Of a stretch of 64,000 nt of DNA, positions 22,009-35,406 are shown one piece after another. Position numbers and translations under genes: made by a program. The stretch is from Blumeriella jaapii (Eukaryota > Ascomycota > Leotiomycetes > Helotiales > Drepanopezizaceae): positions 248,001 through 312,000 of the forward strand of contig VWND01000084.1 of NCBI GenBank assembly GCA_009599575.1. Reading direction: 5' to 3'. Under the pieces are notes generated by a model that did not search any database, was not told the DNA's origin, and was given only the letters and a program-made list of their open reading frames with translations. The first letter of the stretch is position 1, and every line of letters begins with the position of its first letter.

Positions 22009-24303
22009 TTAAATTAAATTCTGAATTTTTACGAAAAAATCGTAATTGCAATTTAAAATTCGATTACGGCTATTATAAAAACTTTAACTAAAATAAATCG
22101 AATATTTTACGAATTCGTTTAATATTAATTTTTTTTAGCTTGCCGCTGCTTTTGAATTTGAAAAAAATAGCGATAATAATAAAAAAAAAAATAACGATAA
22201 AAATAAATTGGCTTAGCGGCGGTTTTAAGGTTTTTTAAATGTTTTTGTTTTTTTTTTCTTATTTTTACAGCGCGTATTCGTTATTGCTCCGTTATTATTA
22301 TTTATCGTATTTTTCAAATATTTTTTTACAATTTTTTTTGCGTTTGTAAAATGGTTTTCTAGCTTTTACGAATTTTCGCTTAATAAATAACTTTTTTATC
22401 GCATTAAATAATATCGGCCTTTTTTTGTATTTTTATAAATTTGTATTAATTTGACTTCGTATTTTTCGGGTTTTTAAAATTTTATTATATTATTTTTCGA
22501 TTCGGTATCGTTCCGACCTTGCCAAGATTTTAATAAAAAAACGTAAAAAATATCGTAAATACGATATTAAAAAAAAAGCTCGAATTAATAAGTTTGGCCG
22601 TGCTCGTATATAATTCGCTTAATTTTAAAAAACCTTAGATATTTATTTAAAAGCTTTCGAAAAAATCGCAGCTGTCGGAGGTTTTTAATCGATAATAATA
22701 TTTTATCGCTTATTTAAAATCTAGTTTTTTTATATTTAGCGTCGTAAAATTTTTTATAATTCGCGTTGACTTTTTTTAGTTTTTTATTAAATATTTCTTT
22801 TTTTTTTTGCAATATTCTAATTCGCTTTTCCGCTAACGATACTTTTTTTTTTACGACGTCGCTTTCGACGTTGCTGCCAAATTCTGGATAAAAGCCGTAT
22901 AATATGCGAAAAAAAGTAAAATTCGTAAAAACGTATATCGAATTATTATACGTAAATTCGGCTAAAACAAGTTTCGTAATCTAATCGTTTTATCGATAAT
23001 CGCAGTACGTGCGAAAATAGAATTTTAAAATTTGATTTTGACGTTTCGTTTGGCTATCGGTTTGAAAATGAAAAGCGATGCTTAATCGACGTCGTATTTA
23101 TAAATAAAACATTATTAAAAACCAGAATTTATTAATAAAAACTGATTTTTTATTTATAATAATTCTTTTAAAACAGCCAAAATCTTTGTAAACGTGCTGT
23201 ATAAATATTTTAATTAAATTTAAAGCTAAAATCGTTTTTTATATCGGTATATATTTCGACAGCTTCGTATATCGGTTTATTATAACGAATATCGAATCGT
23301 AAATACGATTTCGTTTTTTGCTAAAAAATAGATTCGTAATAAAATTTATAATTATTTTTTTTTAAAATTTCGTAAAAGTCGAAAAAAAAGCTAATTCGCT
23401 ATAAAATCGGTGCTTTTTAAGCTTGCTTTTTTAATACTTTCCACACGTATTAACGTAACGCTTTACGTCGCCTCGTAAACCAGGCCAGAAATACTTTTTT
23501 TCGACCAATTTTAACGTTCGCCGAAAGCTTTAATAGCCGGCGGTCGAATCGTCGTAATTAATTTTTAATATTTCGCTTTTAATAACGCTTTTATTCGAAA
23601 TATACGCACGTTTTTTATAACGTAGTAATTTATTTTAATTTATACGCTAATATTTTTCGAACCCGGTTCGATTGTTTTGCGAAGCCGATTCGTACGTTTT
23701 TTATAATACAAAAAAATTAAATTTTTGCAATTTAAAAATAATTTTGTAAATCGGTTTTGCTAGCTCGTTATTAGCCGTTTCGAATTATAGCAATACAGCG
23801 GCTACGCTTCGTAGTATATATTATTTGCAATTAATAATATCAGCAAAAAACAGTCCGGCGAAAAAGCTTTTATTTAGCTTTTTTCCGCTTGCTTTTTATT
23901 TTTTGATTTCGTTAACAAAAGCTTCGAATATTTATCGGCGCGAAATAGTTTATGCTCCGATTTTAAACGTGTTTTTATTACGAAAAATATTTTAGAATTT
24001 TTTAAATAAGCTAATTTTAGCTTACGATACAGCGTAAGCAGTTGTTCGTTATTTTTTTTTAAATTTTTTTTTAAATCTGGCCGGCGGAAAAAACCATTCG
24101 CCGAATTAAAAACTTTTGTTTTATATTCGATTGCAAAATCGTATTTAATTAATTCGTCGGCCTATTTCGCTTAGCGTCCGTTTAAACGTTTTTTCGTAAA
24201 AAAGTATTTTAAATTGTAATAATTTATACGTATAATAATAACGTCGGAAACGCTACGTAAATATTAGCTCTATTATTTAAAAGCGTAAATTATAGCCATT
24301 AGC

Positions 24304-24609
24304 TTAGCGTCGTAAATCTCGTATTTTTATTTTATAAAAAAAAGCTTTTTCGAATAATACGCGATAAAATATCAACGTGCTTTCGCATTTTCGCCGAATA
24401 ATTAAAATAATATTCCGTTTATAGCGAATTTCGAAGCGTCTGTTTCGATTTGAATTTTTAATCGAAAATCGAAATAGCGTAAAATCGATGCTTAGCAAAA
24501 CTTTTTTTTTAAAAATAAAAAAGCGAGCTTCGCTTCGAATAAAAAACGAAAAAGGCCCGATATTTTTTTTCGTTGCATTCTTTTTAGAAAATCTGTAATA
24601 AATCGGCAA
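24304..24609 (-). pseudogene. E2 RNase H region remnant
   Basis: The minus-strand frame reads YYRFSKKNA near its start and later FEIRYKRNIILIIRRKCESTL...FYRVLFEKAFFYKI. This lines up with the gypsy pattern of an FYRRFI-type linker, then IETDASxFAIxGxL, then YYSRKLxPAExNY. Catalytic acidic residues are altered by G-to-A changes. It follows the RT remnant in the expected order. Confidence 0.7.
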
Positions 24610-24699
24610 AGCTTAGCGTAATTTTTAATAACGTTTGTAAAAATTAATAAAACCTAAAAATATTTAAATATTTCGCTACGTAATAAAAAAAGGCTATTT

Positions 24700-24960
24700 T
24701 CGAATATTATTTATTTTTTTTAAATTTATTTTAATTTTCGTAGAAATAACGACGAAATTTAGAAACTTAACCGTATTTGTATCGAAAGCATATTTTTTCA
24801 GATTTTCGTAAAATTTGTTAATACGAAATCTTTCGAAAACTTTTTTTACCGCGTTTGTATAATCGTCGAGGTTTTCGAAAAATATTAAAATATCGTCGAA
24901 ATAAATTATATACGTAACATTTATTAAACCGATTAAAATTTAATTAATATATGCTTAAAA
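24700..24960 (-). pseudogene. E2 reverse transcriptase core remnant (YFDD retained)
   Basis: On the minus strand the frame reads YFDDILIFFENLDDYTNAV...FERFRINKFYENLKKYAFD, the gypsy RT active-site block. The catalytic YFDD is at 24892-24903 and has survived. Its C bases on the opposite strand sit in CpG context, which RIP spares. Downstream FLNFVVIS corresponds to the usual FLGFVVS. Confidence 0.8.
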
Positions 24961-26029
24961 GGTTGCTAATGCGTTCGAAAAGCCGAAAAATAATACGCAA
25001 TATTCGAAATATTCGTAACGAATGCGAAACGCAGTTTTTTATTTATTTTCTTTTTTTATTCGAAAGCGATAATACGTTTAAATAAGATTTAGCTTAATAA
25101 ATATTTTAGCTTTTTTCAAACGATTTAAAGTTTCGCTTATAAAAAATAAAAAGGTTCGATTTTTAATCGTAATTGCGTTTAAACTTTTATAATCGACGTA
25201 TAATCGTAAACTTCCGTTTTTTTTCGGTATAAATATTATCGATGCGCCGGCAGAGCTAATAAATTTTTTTATTCAGTTTTTTTTTAAGCTCGAATCGAAA
25301 TATTCGCGTAATTCGATAAATTCAGATTCCGATAAAAAATAAATTGGTTTTAAAAAAAAATCCTTTTTTTTCGCAAAGTTTATTCGATATTCCATAAAAT
25401 AATAAAAAGCTAAAATAACCGCGGCGGTATCGTCGAATACGTCGGCGTAATCGTCGTATTTAAAAAGTAATTAATATTGTTTTTCAGTAGCTTTTTTTAA
25501 AACGATATAAAACGCTTGCTTTTTTTTGGATTTTTTTTTGAAACGTTTGATTATAACGAAATTAAGCTGTAAGCGTTCGATTAAATATCGCTACGATTTA
25601 GCTCGAAAGCTTATAACGAAATCGATATTTCGCAACCAAAAAATTTTTAAAATAAATAAAACTTTTAAGATATTTATATCGCAAATCACGAAATCGCTTT
25701 ATATTTTTTTAATTATTTTATAATTATTAATAGCGCGAATAAATTGCGTATACGTGCCGTAAATAATTTTTTTTTTTTTTTTAACCGTGGATAAATCAAT
25801 ACGTTTTTAAATTGATTTTTATTTATATTTAATTAATAATTTTTGAATTACGCAGTTTTTTTTCGCGCCGCAATCGATAAAAACTCGTTTCGTACGTGTT
25901 TCGCTTTTGATTTTTTTAATTTCGACTGAAATTATTATTTTCTGCTTTTTTTTTTCGTTCGATTTTATTAACAGCGACGAAATTAAAATCGAGCGAAAGT
26001 TTTTTTCGAATTTTTAAATTTATTAGCTT

Positions 26030-27300
26030 CGAAGCAATTTAAAATTATATATTTTTTTTTGTTGTATTTATAATATTCGACTTTTAAATAATTAGCTATG
26101 CGATGCTTTTTTTTTTGGCAGCGATTGCATTTCGAAAAATAAAAAAAATCGTTAAGAATTCTAAGATTTCAAAAGATTTTGTTAAAATTGTCGTTTTTTC
26201 GCTTTCGTTTTTTTTTTGTGACGTATTTTCGAATCGAAAACGGTATATATCTGTTTTAACTTTTAAGCTTTAATCGTAAATATAAGTTTTTTTTTTTTTT
26301 TTTTTTTTTGCGTTCGTTTCGTCGTTTATTATTTTTCGTTTCGTTGTTAATAATTTTATTAACATTTTCGATATAACGAACGATTAATATTAATTTTTCG
26401 TACGAACTTATAATTGCAGTATTGCTTCGTTTAATAATTTTTTTTCGAAAAATAAATCGGAATTTTGCGAAAAGCATTTTTTTTTTAGTCGTATCGTTTA
26501 TTATTTGCAATTGCTATTCGAAATTATTTAAATAAGCAACGAAATCGTTAATTAATTTATATTTTTTTTGCTTCGTTTTATCGTATAAATTCGAAACCGC
26601 GATTTTTCGATTTTTCGCATTTATTAAAAAATTTAATATTTATTTTTTAAAATCGTTCTATATAATTCGAATATTCGTAAAACGTCGTTCGTATCCGGTT
26701 TATTTTTTTTTTATTTTATCGTCGAAAGCTAAAACACAAGCGTTAATTTTTTTTTAATCGGTATAAAATATTACTTTTTTATTTTAGCGAAAGCTTCGCT
26801 TTGCACGCCGAATAAAAAATTAAACTTTTTTAATATTTTTTCTTCGATATATTAAAAAGTTTTTTATTTTTAATGCTTTTCGGCTCGAATTCGTTATATT
26901 TTTTATAAAAAATATAATATGCTTAAAAAAAATGCTAAATCGTTTTTAATAAATATTATTATCGTAATACTTCGAAAATACTTTATAATAATCGCCGGCT
27001 TAGATTATTTTTTGTTTTTTTTCAATTAAGGCGGTGTTAAAAAATATAAAAACTTTTTTTTCGATATTTTCGAAAGCGTTAAATTCTCGTTGAAATTGTT
27101 TAATTTTTTTTCGAAATTCGTTTCGGCGTCTTTTGGTTTTTTCGAATCTTTTGATTATTTCGTAGATTTTTTTTTTAGTTTTTTTCTGTTTTATTTTAGC
27201 TCGTATTTTTTTTACTTTTTTACGTTTATCGTTTTTTTTTTTTTCGGCGCGGATTCGTTTATTAATTAAATAAATCAGGATTTCGGTAGAAAGTTTTTTC
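26030..27300 (-). pseudogene. E2 gag and zinc-knuckle remnant
   Basis: Between the right-hand 5' LTR and RT. On the minus strand near 26,040-26,130 I read CNRCQKKKHRIANYLKVEYY, a damaged CX2C...H zinc-knuckle pattern of gag. The rest is Lys/Glu-rich and too mutated to define ends. Confidence 0.55.
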
Positions 27301-27601
27301 GAATCGTTTTGAGCGTGGCCTTTTTTAGTAATTTTTTCGATAAAAAAAATTGAAAAATCGTCGCGTTTTGATGGTGAGGTATTTTCGGCTTTTAATAAAA
27401 TTGGTAACGTTAAAGAAAACGATAATACGAAGTTTTTTTAAGCAGCCGAAAATGCTGGGTTTTTTTAAGTAACTGAAAATGCTTGTTTTCTGCGAATACG
27501 AAAAGCTATAATATCGATAATAACGATATAAATGTAATAATATAATAAAAGATTATTTTAATAATATCGAATTGCCGTTCCGATAAATAGAAAAATCAAA
27601 A

Positions 27602-28014
27602 TATAAAAATTAAAAAGCAGAAAAATATTAGTTTAAATAATAGAATTCAGATAGAATTAAATTAATAATCAAATTGATTTTTACTTTTTACATTTTTAAT
27701 AAAAAGCGTGTATAAGTATAAAAGAAAGGGTAAAGCTTTCGAAAAGAATATTTCCTAGAAAACCAGGCGAATTTTATTTAATATGCTTTTTCAGCCCCTA
27801 TTCCGACCTTTTTTTATTTTTTTTAATATAACCTTAATAATTGGTTCCTTAGCAATTATTTTTATAAAATGTTTTATTTAAATATTATTTTCAGCCTTTA
27901 TAATACTATCCGGCCCCCACGGCCTATCCGCAAAAAATACTATTCGAAGATTGGTAAAAGGCAGAGGGTTTTGGCGGATCACCTGACTTATACACGTGAT
28001 GTTGGTTCCTGACA
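27602..28014 (-). repeat. E2 LTR, right copy (5' LTR of the minus-strand element)
   Basis: 413 bp, ends TTCCTGACA followed by the target duplication ATAGT at 28015-28019. Its right (outer) 100 bases keep C and G; its left (inner) part is AT-converted, mirroring the left copy. Confidence 0.87.
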
Positions 28015-28019
28015 ATAGT

Positions 28020-29238
28020 AAACGACGTTATTAAAAAAGTAACAAACGAGCATTTCAAACCCTTTTTAACGATAATACGTTACCGTTCGGTCTTAATAGC
28101 TAAAATAGCTTTAAACCATTTGCCTGGACGTCAAGCTTCAAGAGCTTCCGCAAACGAACCTTTTTTTTTATCTGATTGGGCCATCGACAAAACTTTTATT
28201 AACACAGCTTTTCGAAAATTCGCCGGAAATGCAAAAAAGCATTTCCCACTATTATTTTTATCCTTTTCGCTACCGCCACCATTTTTTTTTTTTTTTCACC
28301 ATTTTACCGCGATATTCCATCGTTTTTTCTTGGCCATCCTTTATTTCTTTTTTATTTTTTTTATTATTATAATTATCGAATAAAGTTTAGAACAACGAAA
28401 CCGAAAAAATTAAAAAAATAAATAAACCTAACAAAAAACCTATTTCTACGATAATTTTTTTTTTTTTTTAAAAATAACTATTAAAATCGCCAATTTTATA
28501 AGCAACGCGCTAAATAATAAAAAAAGACGCCGCAACCGCGGACGGTCAAGCATTTTAATTAACGAAAAAAACGATAACAATCGCAATTCTTTTCGAATTA
28601 GCAACAGCTTATTTAATTTCCATTTTGCTTATTAAAAAGCTTTTTCCGATAATATTATTAATTTCACTACCGGTATTTCGATAAAATAGAATCTCGAAAA
28701 CATTGGCTTTTTCGAACCCGACGCCGATAACCAAAATGATTTTTTTTTTTTCGGAAAAAGTTACGATTTAAAAAAAATATTTATTTTTTTCGTAGATAAC
28801 TTTAAATACAACGCTATCGATGGCAAAAACGCTTTCGTAAAAGCGAATTTGCAAATCTGTTTACGAAATGCTGCCTAACGTTGATACTCGGAAAAAAATC
28901 GAAAATATTATTAAATTAGCTTTCAAATTTGCATTAAAAAAACTGCAATTATAGGCCGACCATTTTATCGACAGATTTAAAAACTCTTACGCCATCGCTT
29001 TAAAAAAACTTCATTTAAAAAAAATATATTAGAACCGACGCTCGCGACCGCAAAAACATTAAATTTTATGCCGTAAACGTTATAAAATATACTAAAGCCG
29101 CCGACCTCGATAAATCCTATTAATTACTTTTAGCCGTATATAATAATCTAAATTCTGACCTAAAACTTTTTATATACAAACCAAACGAAAAAACCATCGT
29201 ATTTTAATATCTGAAAAACTTCGCAAAAAAGCAAAAAG
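28020..29238 (+). pseudogene. E1 internal fragment (gag-side), between E2 and E3
   Basis: E1 sequence resuming after E2. Plus-strand frames are broken; fragments such as DDFKYNAIDGKNAFVKANLQI suggest gag-like coding. An 87-codon ATG frame at 28120-28383 ends in a homopolymeric Phe/Ile stretch and is not a gene. The segment ends at AAAAG (29234-29238), the E3 target site. Confidence 0.5.
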
Positions 29239-29535
29239 TGTGACGATCTAATCAGTCGGAGGGCTGGGAAATCAGTCAACTGGTCGCCGAGTTTATATAA
29301 TATAAGAAACGAGCCTTTGGTTTTGTAACAAAAATATTCATTTAAAATCAACAATTGCAGAAGACAAAAGTTATTAAAAGAAAAAAGCCTTATATATATA
29401 AATAATCTTTACAGTTAATGGAAAGACCTATCAAAAAACTAAAAAGCTTGCAGCTATACGTAATTGCTAAAAAGCTTACAGCTATACGTAATTGCTGGGG
29501 TGACACGAAAGATAACAATAAAATAAATCGTCACA
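29239..29535 (-). repeat. E3 LTR, left copy (3' LTR)
   Basis: 297 bp, TGTGACGATCTAATCAGTCG at its start against TATAACGATTTAATTAATCG in the right copy. Ends TCGTCACA. A 28-bp unit is tandemly duplicated inside (29445-29472 and 29473-29500). Outer half unmutated, inner half mutated. Confidence 0.88.
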
Positions 29536-29550
29536 TTACCTCCCCGTCCG
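29536..29550 (-). other. E3 polypurine tract
   Basis: Directly inside the left LTR the minus strand reads CGGACGGGGAGGTAA, purine-rich and abutting the LTR's TG. This is where plus-strand DNA synthesis would prime, and it fixes E3's orientation. Confidence 0.7.
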
Positions 29551-29777
29551 AAAAAGCGCGCCCTCGAGCTTTTATTTATTAGTACGTCGCTATCCAAATA
29601 ATCGTACGAATCCAAACTTTCGGAATACGCTTTCAGCTAATCTACAAGTTTTGCAAAAGAACCGGAAAGCTTTTTATACGCCAAATAAAAATCGCGTATC
29701 TTTAAAAAAGCATATATAAAATCAGACGCGGGGTATCACGTAAGATTTTTATTTAAGCTTATCTAAGAAGCTTTATA

Positions 29778-30059
29778 TTAAAAAGTCTTCCGCTGTATTC
29801 GATAAGCAATCAATTTTTCGATTTCGTATTTAAGCTCGCTAATTATATTAATAAATTTAGAAGCTAAGTTAATCTGACCTGAAAGCGCGTCGTCAATTGT
29901 TTTACGCAATCGATTAGCGTAAAAAACTAAATATACGTTTATAATACTAAAAAGGTTTAGCTTGAAAGCGTTGTCGAAAATTTTGGCTACAATTTTAAAA
30001 GGACCGTTTGTAAAATTGTCGAATTTGCGAAAAGGCCGAAAAGTCGGAAATGGACGCAT
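29778..30059 (-). pseudogene. E3 integrase C-terminus and chromodomain-side remnant
   Basis: A 93-codon open stretch on the minus strand. It contains FDNFTNGPFKIVAKIFDNAFKL, YLVFYANRLRKTIDD, ALSGQINLA and ELKYEIEKLIAYR, which match the family pattern GPFKIVAKVGxNAFKL, HPVFHANRLRKxxDDPLPGQ and EYEVEKILxxR that leads into a chromodomain. Changes from consensus are G-to-A or C-to-T type. Confidence 0.78.
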
Positions 30060-30875
30060 ATCGAGCTATACGTAATCGCTAATATTAAAATCGATCGCGC
30101 GGCGAGACTTATTCGTATTTTTTTTTATTTTATCGTAGGCTTATTAAAAGTGCGATTTGGCGAGGTTTTAAGCGTCGTAATAGCGGCGAGCGTACGCACG
30201 AGCTTCGTTTGCGTTTAGCTTATATAAAAGATTAAAAAAAAAAAAAGTATCGAGCTTTTAATTTTAATTAATATAAGAAATATAACCGTGTATAATTTCA
30301 AAAAATAAAAGGCCATTTAAACTTTCGTAAAAAAAAACTATTTAAGCGAAATTTATTATTAGAAAAAATTCGTTTTAATCGTTTTAATAAAAGTTTACGA
30401 AAGGTCGAAAGCGTTTTTGCAAATATTAGTTATAAATTTCGGTTTAATTATCGGTTTCGAAATAAGCGGCTGTCGAAAGCTTTAATTGCGTACCGAGTAT
30501 TTTGTTTAATTCAGACCAGAAAATAAATTAATATTAAAAGCTACGATCGCTAATAATACTTTTTAAAAAGCTAAAATACTTGTATACGTGAAATATATAT
30601 AATTTAGCGAAGCTTCGAGCGTCGATATTTTTATAATAAAAAATCGAAATAGCTTGCTTAAAAAAGCGATTTATTATTACGAATACGTTATCGTAATCGT
30701 ATTTGTTTTTATTAAAATTGCAAAAATTTATTATAAGGTGCTTTTAAAAATGGTTAAAAACAGAAAAAAGCTGAAAAAAGCCGGGGCGCTTATTTTTTAA
30801 AACAGAATTTCTTCGATAAACGTAGCAGTTGCGATAATATTATTTTACGAAAGCTGTTATACTTCGCTAATAATA

Positions 30876-31268
30876 TTAGTCCGAAAGCAATTGCGTAGTT
30901 TTGCGAACGCTGGAATAAGCGGTGAAAATTTGGTTATATATTTTTCGTATAAAAGCCAAACGAAAATAATCGACGTCTGATATTATTAAGCGACCGTAAT
31001 ATAACAACAGATCGCGTTTAAATATATACGAAAACAAAATATTATTATCGTCGTTTTTTTTCGTAGCGTTTCGTACAGCTTTTTTTCGGAAGGCTATCAG
31101 GCTGCTAGCTATGCGATTAGCGTGGAAAATTTGGTTAACGATACGGAATGCAAAAAAAAAATCAGCTATTTCAACGATAAAAACAGCTGTTTCGGAAGTC
31201 GTAAAAGGTCGAAGTTTTTCAATTAAAAAGCGGTGATCGATCTGATCGGCTCGAAAAAAAATTTGCAA
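30876..31268 (-). pseudogene. E3 integrase N-terminal (zinc-binding) remnant
   Basis: A 130-codon stretch on the minus strand. It begins with RNase H/tether-like FRADQIDHRFLIEKLRP and ends FKRDLLLYYGRLIISDVDYFRLAFIRKIYNQI..., matching the gypsy consensus LLYYxGRLVVPDxDxLRxxLIREAHDQ with the His/Cys positions damaged. Confidence 0.75.
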
Positions 31269-31979
31269 GCGTTAAATGCGTTTAAAAAAGTTTTGGCGGT
31301 CGAATTCGTTCGTACGACGTATTAGTGCGTTAGCCAAAAGATTGTGTTTACTTAATTTGTACGTAATAAAAAAATTGTAATCGGCGAAAAGCTCGGCCTA
31401 GCGTGCTTATCGAGCGTTTAAAAGTTTAAAGGTTATAAAATACTTCAAAGCTTTATAATTAATAATTATTTTAATTTAATAAACTGAATTAGTTAGTTTA
31501 GCACGAAAGTTGCTTAAAAATCTTACGATTGCGAATATCTTTTTGTCGTATACGACGTAGTTTAGCTTTACGAAAGCTATAGTTTTGCTGAAATAAACGA
31601 CTGAAAGCCAATCGTCGCTATGGAATTATAAAAGCACAAAAGCTATTACGCCGTCGAAAGCGTTAATTTTTAATATGCAAAAAAAGTCTTGCTTGTAATA
31701 TTATAGAACTGGTGCAGTAGTAAAGGTTAATATAAAAAAGTCGAAACTTTTCTGACATTTAAAAATAAAATTAAAAAAAACGTTAGCCTTAGTTAAATAA
31801 ACCAGAAGCTTTGCAATTATACCGTAGTTTCGAATAAAACGTCGGTAAAAGTTACAAAAACCAAAAAAGCTTTGTACATTTTTTACAATAGTAAAAGGCT
31901 TTTAATAAGCGATCACGAAAACTTTTTTTAAATTTACTTTTAAGCTTTTAGTCGAAATAATAAAGCCTAAATAACGGGT

Positions 31980-32649
31980 TCGAATAACGTTAAATTCAGA
32001 TTTTCGAATATCGGCCTGTAATTCAGCGTTAGCGAGCCTTTGAAATATTTTGCGAATATATATAGCGTGTTTTAAAAGGTCGGACGAATAAATAAAAATA
32101 TTATTTAAATATATAATGCAAAAATCGTTTAAATAATCGAAAAAAACGTCGTTTATATAACGTTAATAAGTTGCGGGTTTATTAATAAAATTAAAAGGTA
32201 GCATTTTGCATTTATAAGCGTCGTAACGCGTACGAAACGTCGTCAGTTTTTTATTAGCGGAATCCATTCGAATTTTATAAAAAGCTTAACGAATATCGAG
32301 TTTCGTAAAAATTCGCGCTTTCGAAAAACGAGCAAAAGTTTTATCGATAAAAAAAAAAAAATAGCGATTTTTACGAATAACGTTATTAAAAGCTCGATAA
32401 TCGATACAAAAACGTAGTAAACCGTCGGGTTTTAGCGAAAAGCATTAGAACAGCGAAAAAAGCGGTAAAAAATTCGATAAAACTTTTGTCAAAGTTATTT
32501 TGCAAATAAGTTTTGATAATCTCGAGCTTCGAAATCGATATTTTATATAAAAAAATGTATTTCAGTTTTTTTTTATTTATAATAAGCTCGATTTTATAGT
32601 CGTAAGGCCGGTAAAAAGCTAGCTCGTTATTAGCGGCCTTAAAAAACAC
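31980..32649 (-). pseudogene. E3 reverse transcriptase and RNase H remnant (YLDD mutated to YLNN)
   Basis: The minus strand reads IIYLNNIFIYSSDLLKHAIYI then FQRLANAELQADIRKSEFNV, the gypsy RT active-site block. The expected YLDD is YLNN at 32100-32111: both catalytic Asp codons became AAT by G-to-A change, a clear RIP kill. A further open stretch (32386-32649) continues into RNase H-side sequence. Confidence 0.78.
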
Positions 32650-33089
32650 GTATTCGAAGTTTTTGTATTTCGAAGAAAAAAATTCGAAAAAAGGTTTATT
32701 CGAAATTAGTTTTGCTAAATTAATTGAAAAAATCGAAATCGATATTTCGTTGGTTTTAAAACGTTCGAAAAAACTATAAGATTAGGTTTTAAAAAAAGTG
32801 TTATACGTAAAGTCGTTTAATATTTTATCGATTTTGTATAAAAAAGTTGAAAACATTTCAACTGCTTTTTTTTTGAAAATCAGCTTAAAAGCGTATGCAA
32901 TAATCTGGCAAATGAAAATTGAATAAGCAGTAGATTAAAAAATTCGTTTTCGAACTGATCGTTTAAAAAATTCAAAAAATGGCTTGTTTAAACTATCGAT
33001 TATATTAAGCTAAAAGGCTATCGCGGCGAAGGTTTTTCTTCGGTTTTTAATATAATTGTTTTTCGTAAAACGAGAAAATTGTTCTGACG

Positions 33090-33120
<31 letters not shown>
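33090..33120. repeat. Homopolymer A31 inside E3
   Basis: An uninterrupted run of 31 A (T on E3's coding strand) in the gag-pol region. Its true length is uncertain in any assembly. Confidence 0.75.
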
Positions 33121-33122
<2 letters not shown>

Positions 33123-33175
33123 ATAAAAAAGGAATCGGCAGCCTAAGAAAATAATATAATTTTTTGTATTATTTT

Positions 33176-33208
33176 ATTGGCGTCGCTATCGAAATTAACA
33201 CCGCGAAT
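33176..33208 (+). repeat. 33-nt unit with inverted ends, copy 1 (in E3)
   Basis: Begins ATTGGCGTCGCTATCG and ends CACCGCGAAT, followed by AAAA. It shares length and right arm with copies 2-5. The left arm has one change from ATTCGCG. Confidence 0.6.
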
Positions 33209-35406
33209 AAAATTCGACTTTTTCGCGCTTCGCATAGCGTCGTAGATTTGCTATAATTAATTAAGATTTTTGTTACGTTTTATAACGTCGTTTTAATAGC
33301 GAAATTAAATCTTTCGAAAATGCAAATAAAAGATTTTAATACAACGAGCGTAAAAGGCTGTAAAAAAGTAAAACTTCGGTTAATAAAGCTTGCGTTTATT
33401 ATAATTTAATAAAACTTAATATTCGGCCAATCAAGCTTTTTTTAGAATTATATTATGATTTCCGAGATTAGTAATTAAAAAAAAAGTAAACGATTATATT
33501 CGGTTGTTAATAATAAAATTGAAAAGCGTAAAATGTGTAATTAAATGGCCACGAGCTTTATTATACTTTTTTACAAAAAAAAAAGCCGGAAAAAATTAAA
33601 TTAAAAGTTTAAAAAAAAGATTTGATTAGCGCCGAATCGATTAACGCATAACCGTTCGTTTTAAAATCGGCGAACGCTTTTATTTTATACGAAAAGCCAT
33701 TTTTAATAAGTATAACGGAAATTGTTAATAAATCGCTATTAAAAAGCTTTCGAACGTTAAAATAACGTATATCGCGCAATACGCTTAAAAAAAAAGTTTT
33801 GCTTAGGCCTGGGCGTTTTTTCGACTGGCGGAAAAGCTTTTAATTTTCTTATATACGTTTTGGAAATCGTTTGGAAAAAGGTTTTCGTTTTTATTATTAT
33901 TATTAAAAAGCGAATTTTCGGCCGGTTCGATTTCGTTTACACCTATCAGCTTAAAAAGGCTTTTAAATGGAACCGAAAGTCGGCCTATAAAAAATCGTGC
34001 AAATTGGCTTCGAATTTTTTAATATAAAATAAAAAACGAGCGTTGTCGTTGATCCGATCGAAAAAAAAAAACGCTAAGAAAAGCGTTTTGGCGTGGAAAA
34101 AAAGAAAAAACAAAAGGCTGAGAAAAAGCTTGTGAAGCATTTGAACGATTTTCGTACGTACGATTTGACTCGTAATACGTTTTAATTAAAAACCTATCAT
34201 TTTAATAAATAATAGATTTAAAAAAGCGATTCGCGTATAAAATTCGTTTAGCTAATTAATTTTGTTTTTTTAACGGACGGCGATAAGCTAATCCTTGAAA
34301 ATCGTTGTACGCGCCTATTTTAAATGCAGCTTTTCTCGTAAACGCTTTGGTATTTTGTCGCGAAAAGCGTTTCGAAGCTGTTTGTTAATTCGTATTTAAA
34401 CGTTCGCTGCGAAAGTAAAAAATCGCAGGTAAAAACGCTAAAAGTCGTCGTGCGTATTTATTGCAAGCATTTTAAATTCGTTTTCCGCTTTTCGAACGTT
34501 TGAAAAGTCGGCCAGGAAATCGGCGATTTTTTTTATTAATTTTTCGGAAAATATAAAATCGGAACGGTTTAAAATACGCGGGATTAGAAACTTTTTTGCT
34601 ACGCTTTCGGTCTGATCGAATATATAATTTTTACGAAATCGATCGCTAGCGAAATAGTCGTAGTAAAGTTCGAAATTATCGAAAACTTTAGTTTTTCAAT
34701 AGCGTGCTTTGTAATTTTTATTATTATTTAATTTAAACTTAAGGTTCGAAACGCGTTTTATGCGAACTAATCGAAAATCAGCAAATAAATGGAAATTATA
34801 GCGTTTAAAAAGCGCGTTAAAGTTTTGGCCGTTATAAAAAAATCTAAAAAAAGTTCGCGAAAAGCGTAAAGGTTAATTTGCAGCGTTTGTTAATTAAAAC
34901 GAGACGTTGCGAAGAAATGAAGCAGCAGATTCGCGATTAGCAAAAGCACGTTCGATAGATTTTATCAAACGCTTTGATTAAAGGGTTTGCCGCAGTCGTA
35001 TAATTTCCAGGAATTGTCGTTTACGTTCTTGCGCTTTTTTCAGTTGGTTTTGCAAAAGTTTTAATTAAACGCTTTCAGCGCTAGGCTGTAAGAAAAAGGT
35101 GGCAGGCGAAGTGGTTAGCGCTCTGCCCTTTCCTTTGTTTTTTTTTCTTCGGAAAAAAAACTATTTTTTAGAAGAAAAAGCTTTTGGAAAAAGCTGCTTT
35201 TTCGCTGATTAAAAGAAAGGTTAAAATGTAGTAGCAAAAGCTGAAAAGCTTTGCTAAAAGAAAGATCGTTAAACAAAAGCCATTTTTCGCAAAATGCGAA
35301 AATAAGCTTTTTTACGACCGGTCGATCACTTTGGTATAACCCGTAAGAAATTCGAAAAAAAAATTAGTTTACGCCGTCGCCAGCATAAAAAAAGAATTGT
35401 TAATAA

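Larger units (their letters stand above)
20656..28014 (-). mobile_element. Nested Ty3/gypsy element E2, minus strand
   Basis: 7,359 bp bounded by 413-bp LTRs (20656-21068 and 27602-28014), with flanking ATAAT (20651-20655) and ATAGT (28015-28019), a 5-bp target duplication differing by one RIP-type change. Coding order on the minus strand from right to left: a zinc-knuckle gag remnant near 26.0-26.1 kb, RT with YFDD at 24892-24903, RNase H at 24304-24609, then integrase remnants to about 22.7 kb. A polypurine run (minus strand, 21069-21085) abuts the left LTR, confirming that it is the 3' LTR. Inactivated by stops. Confidence 0.85.
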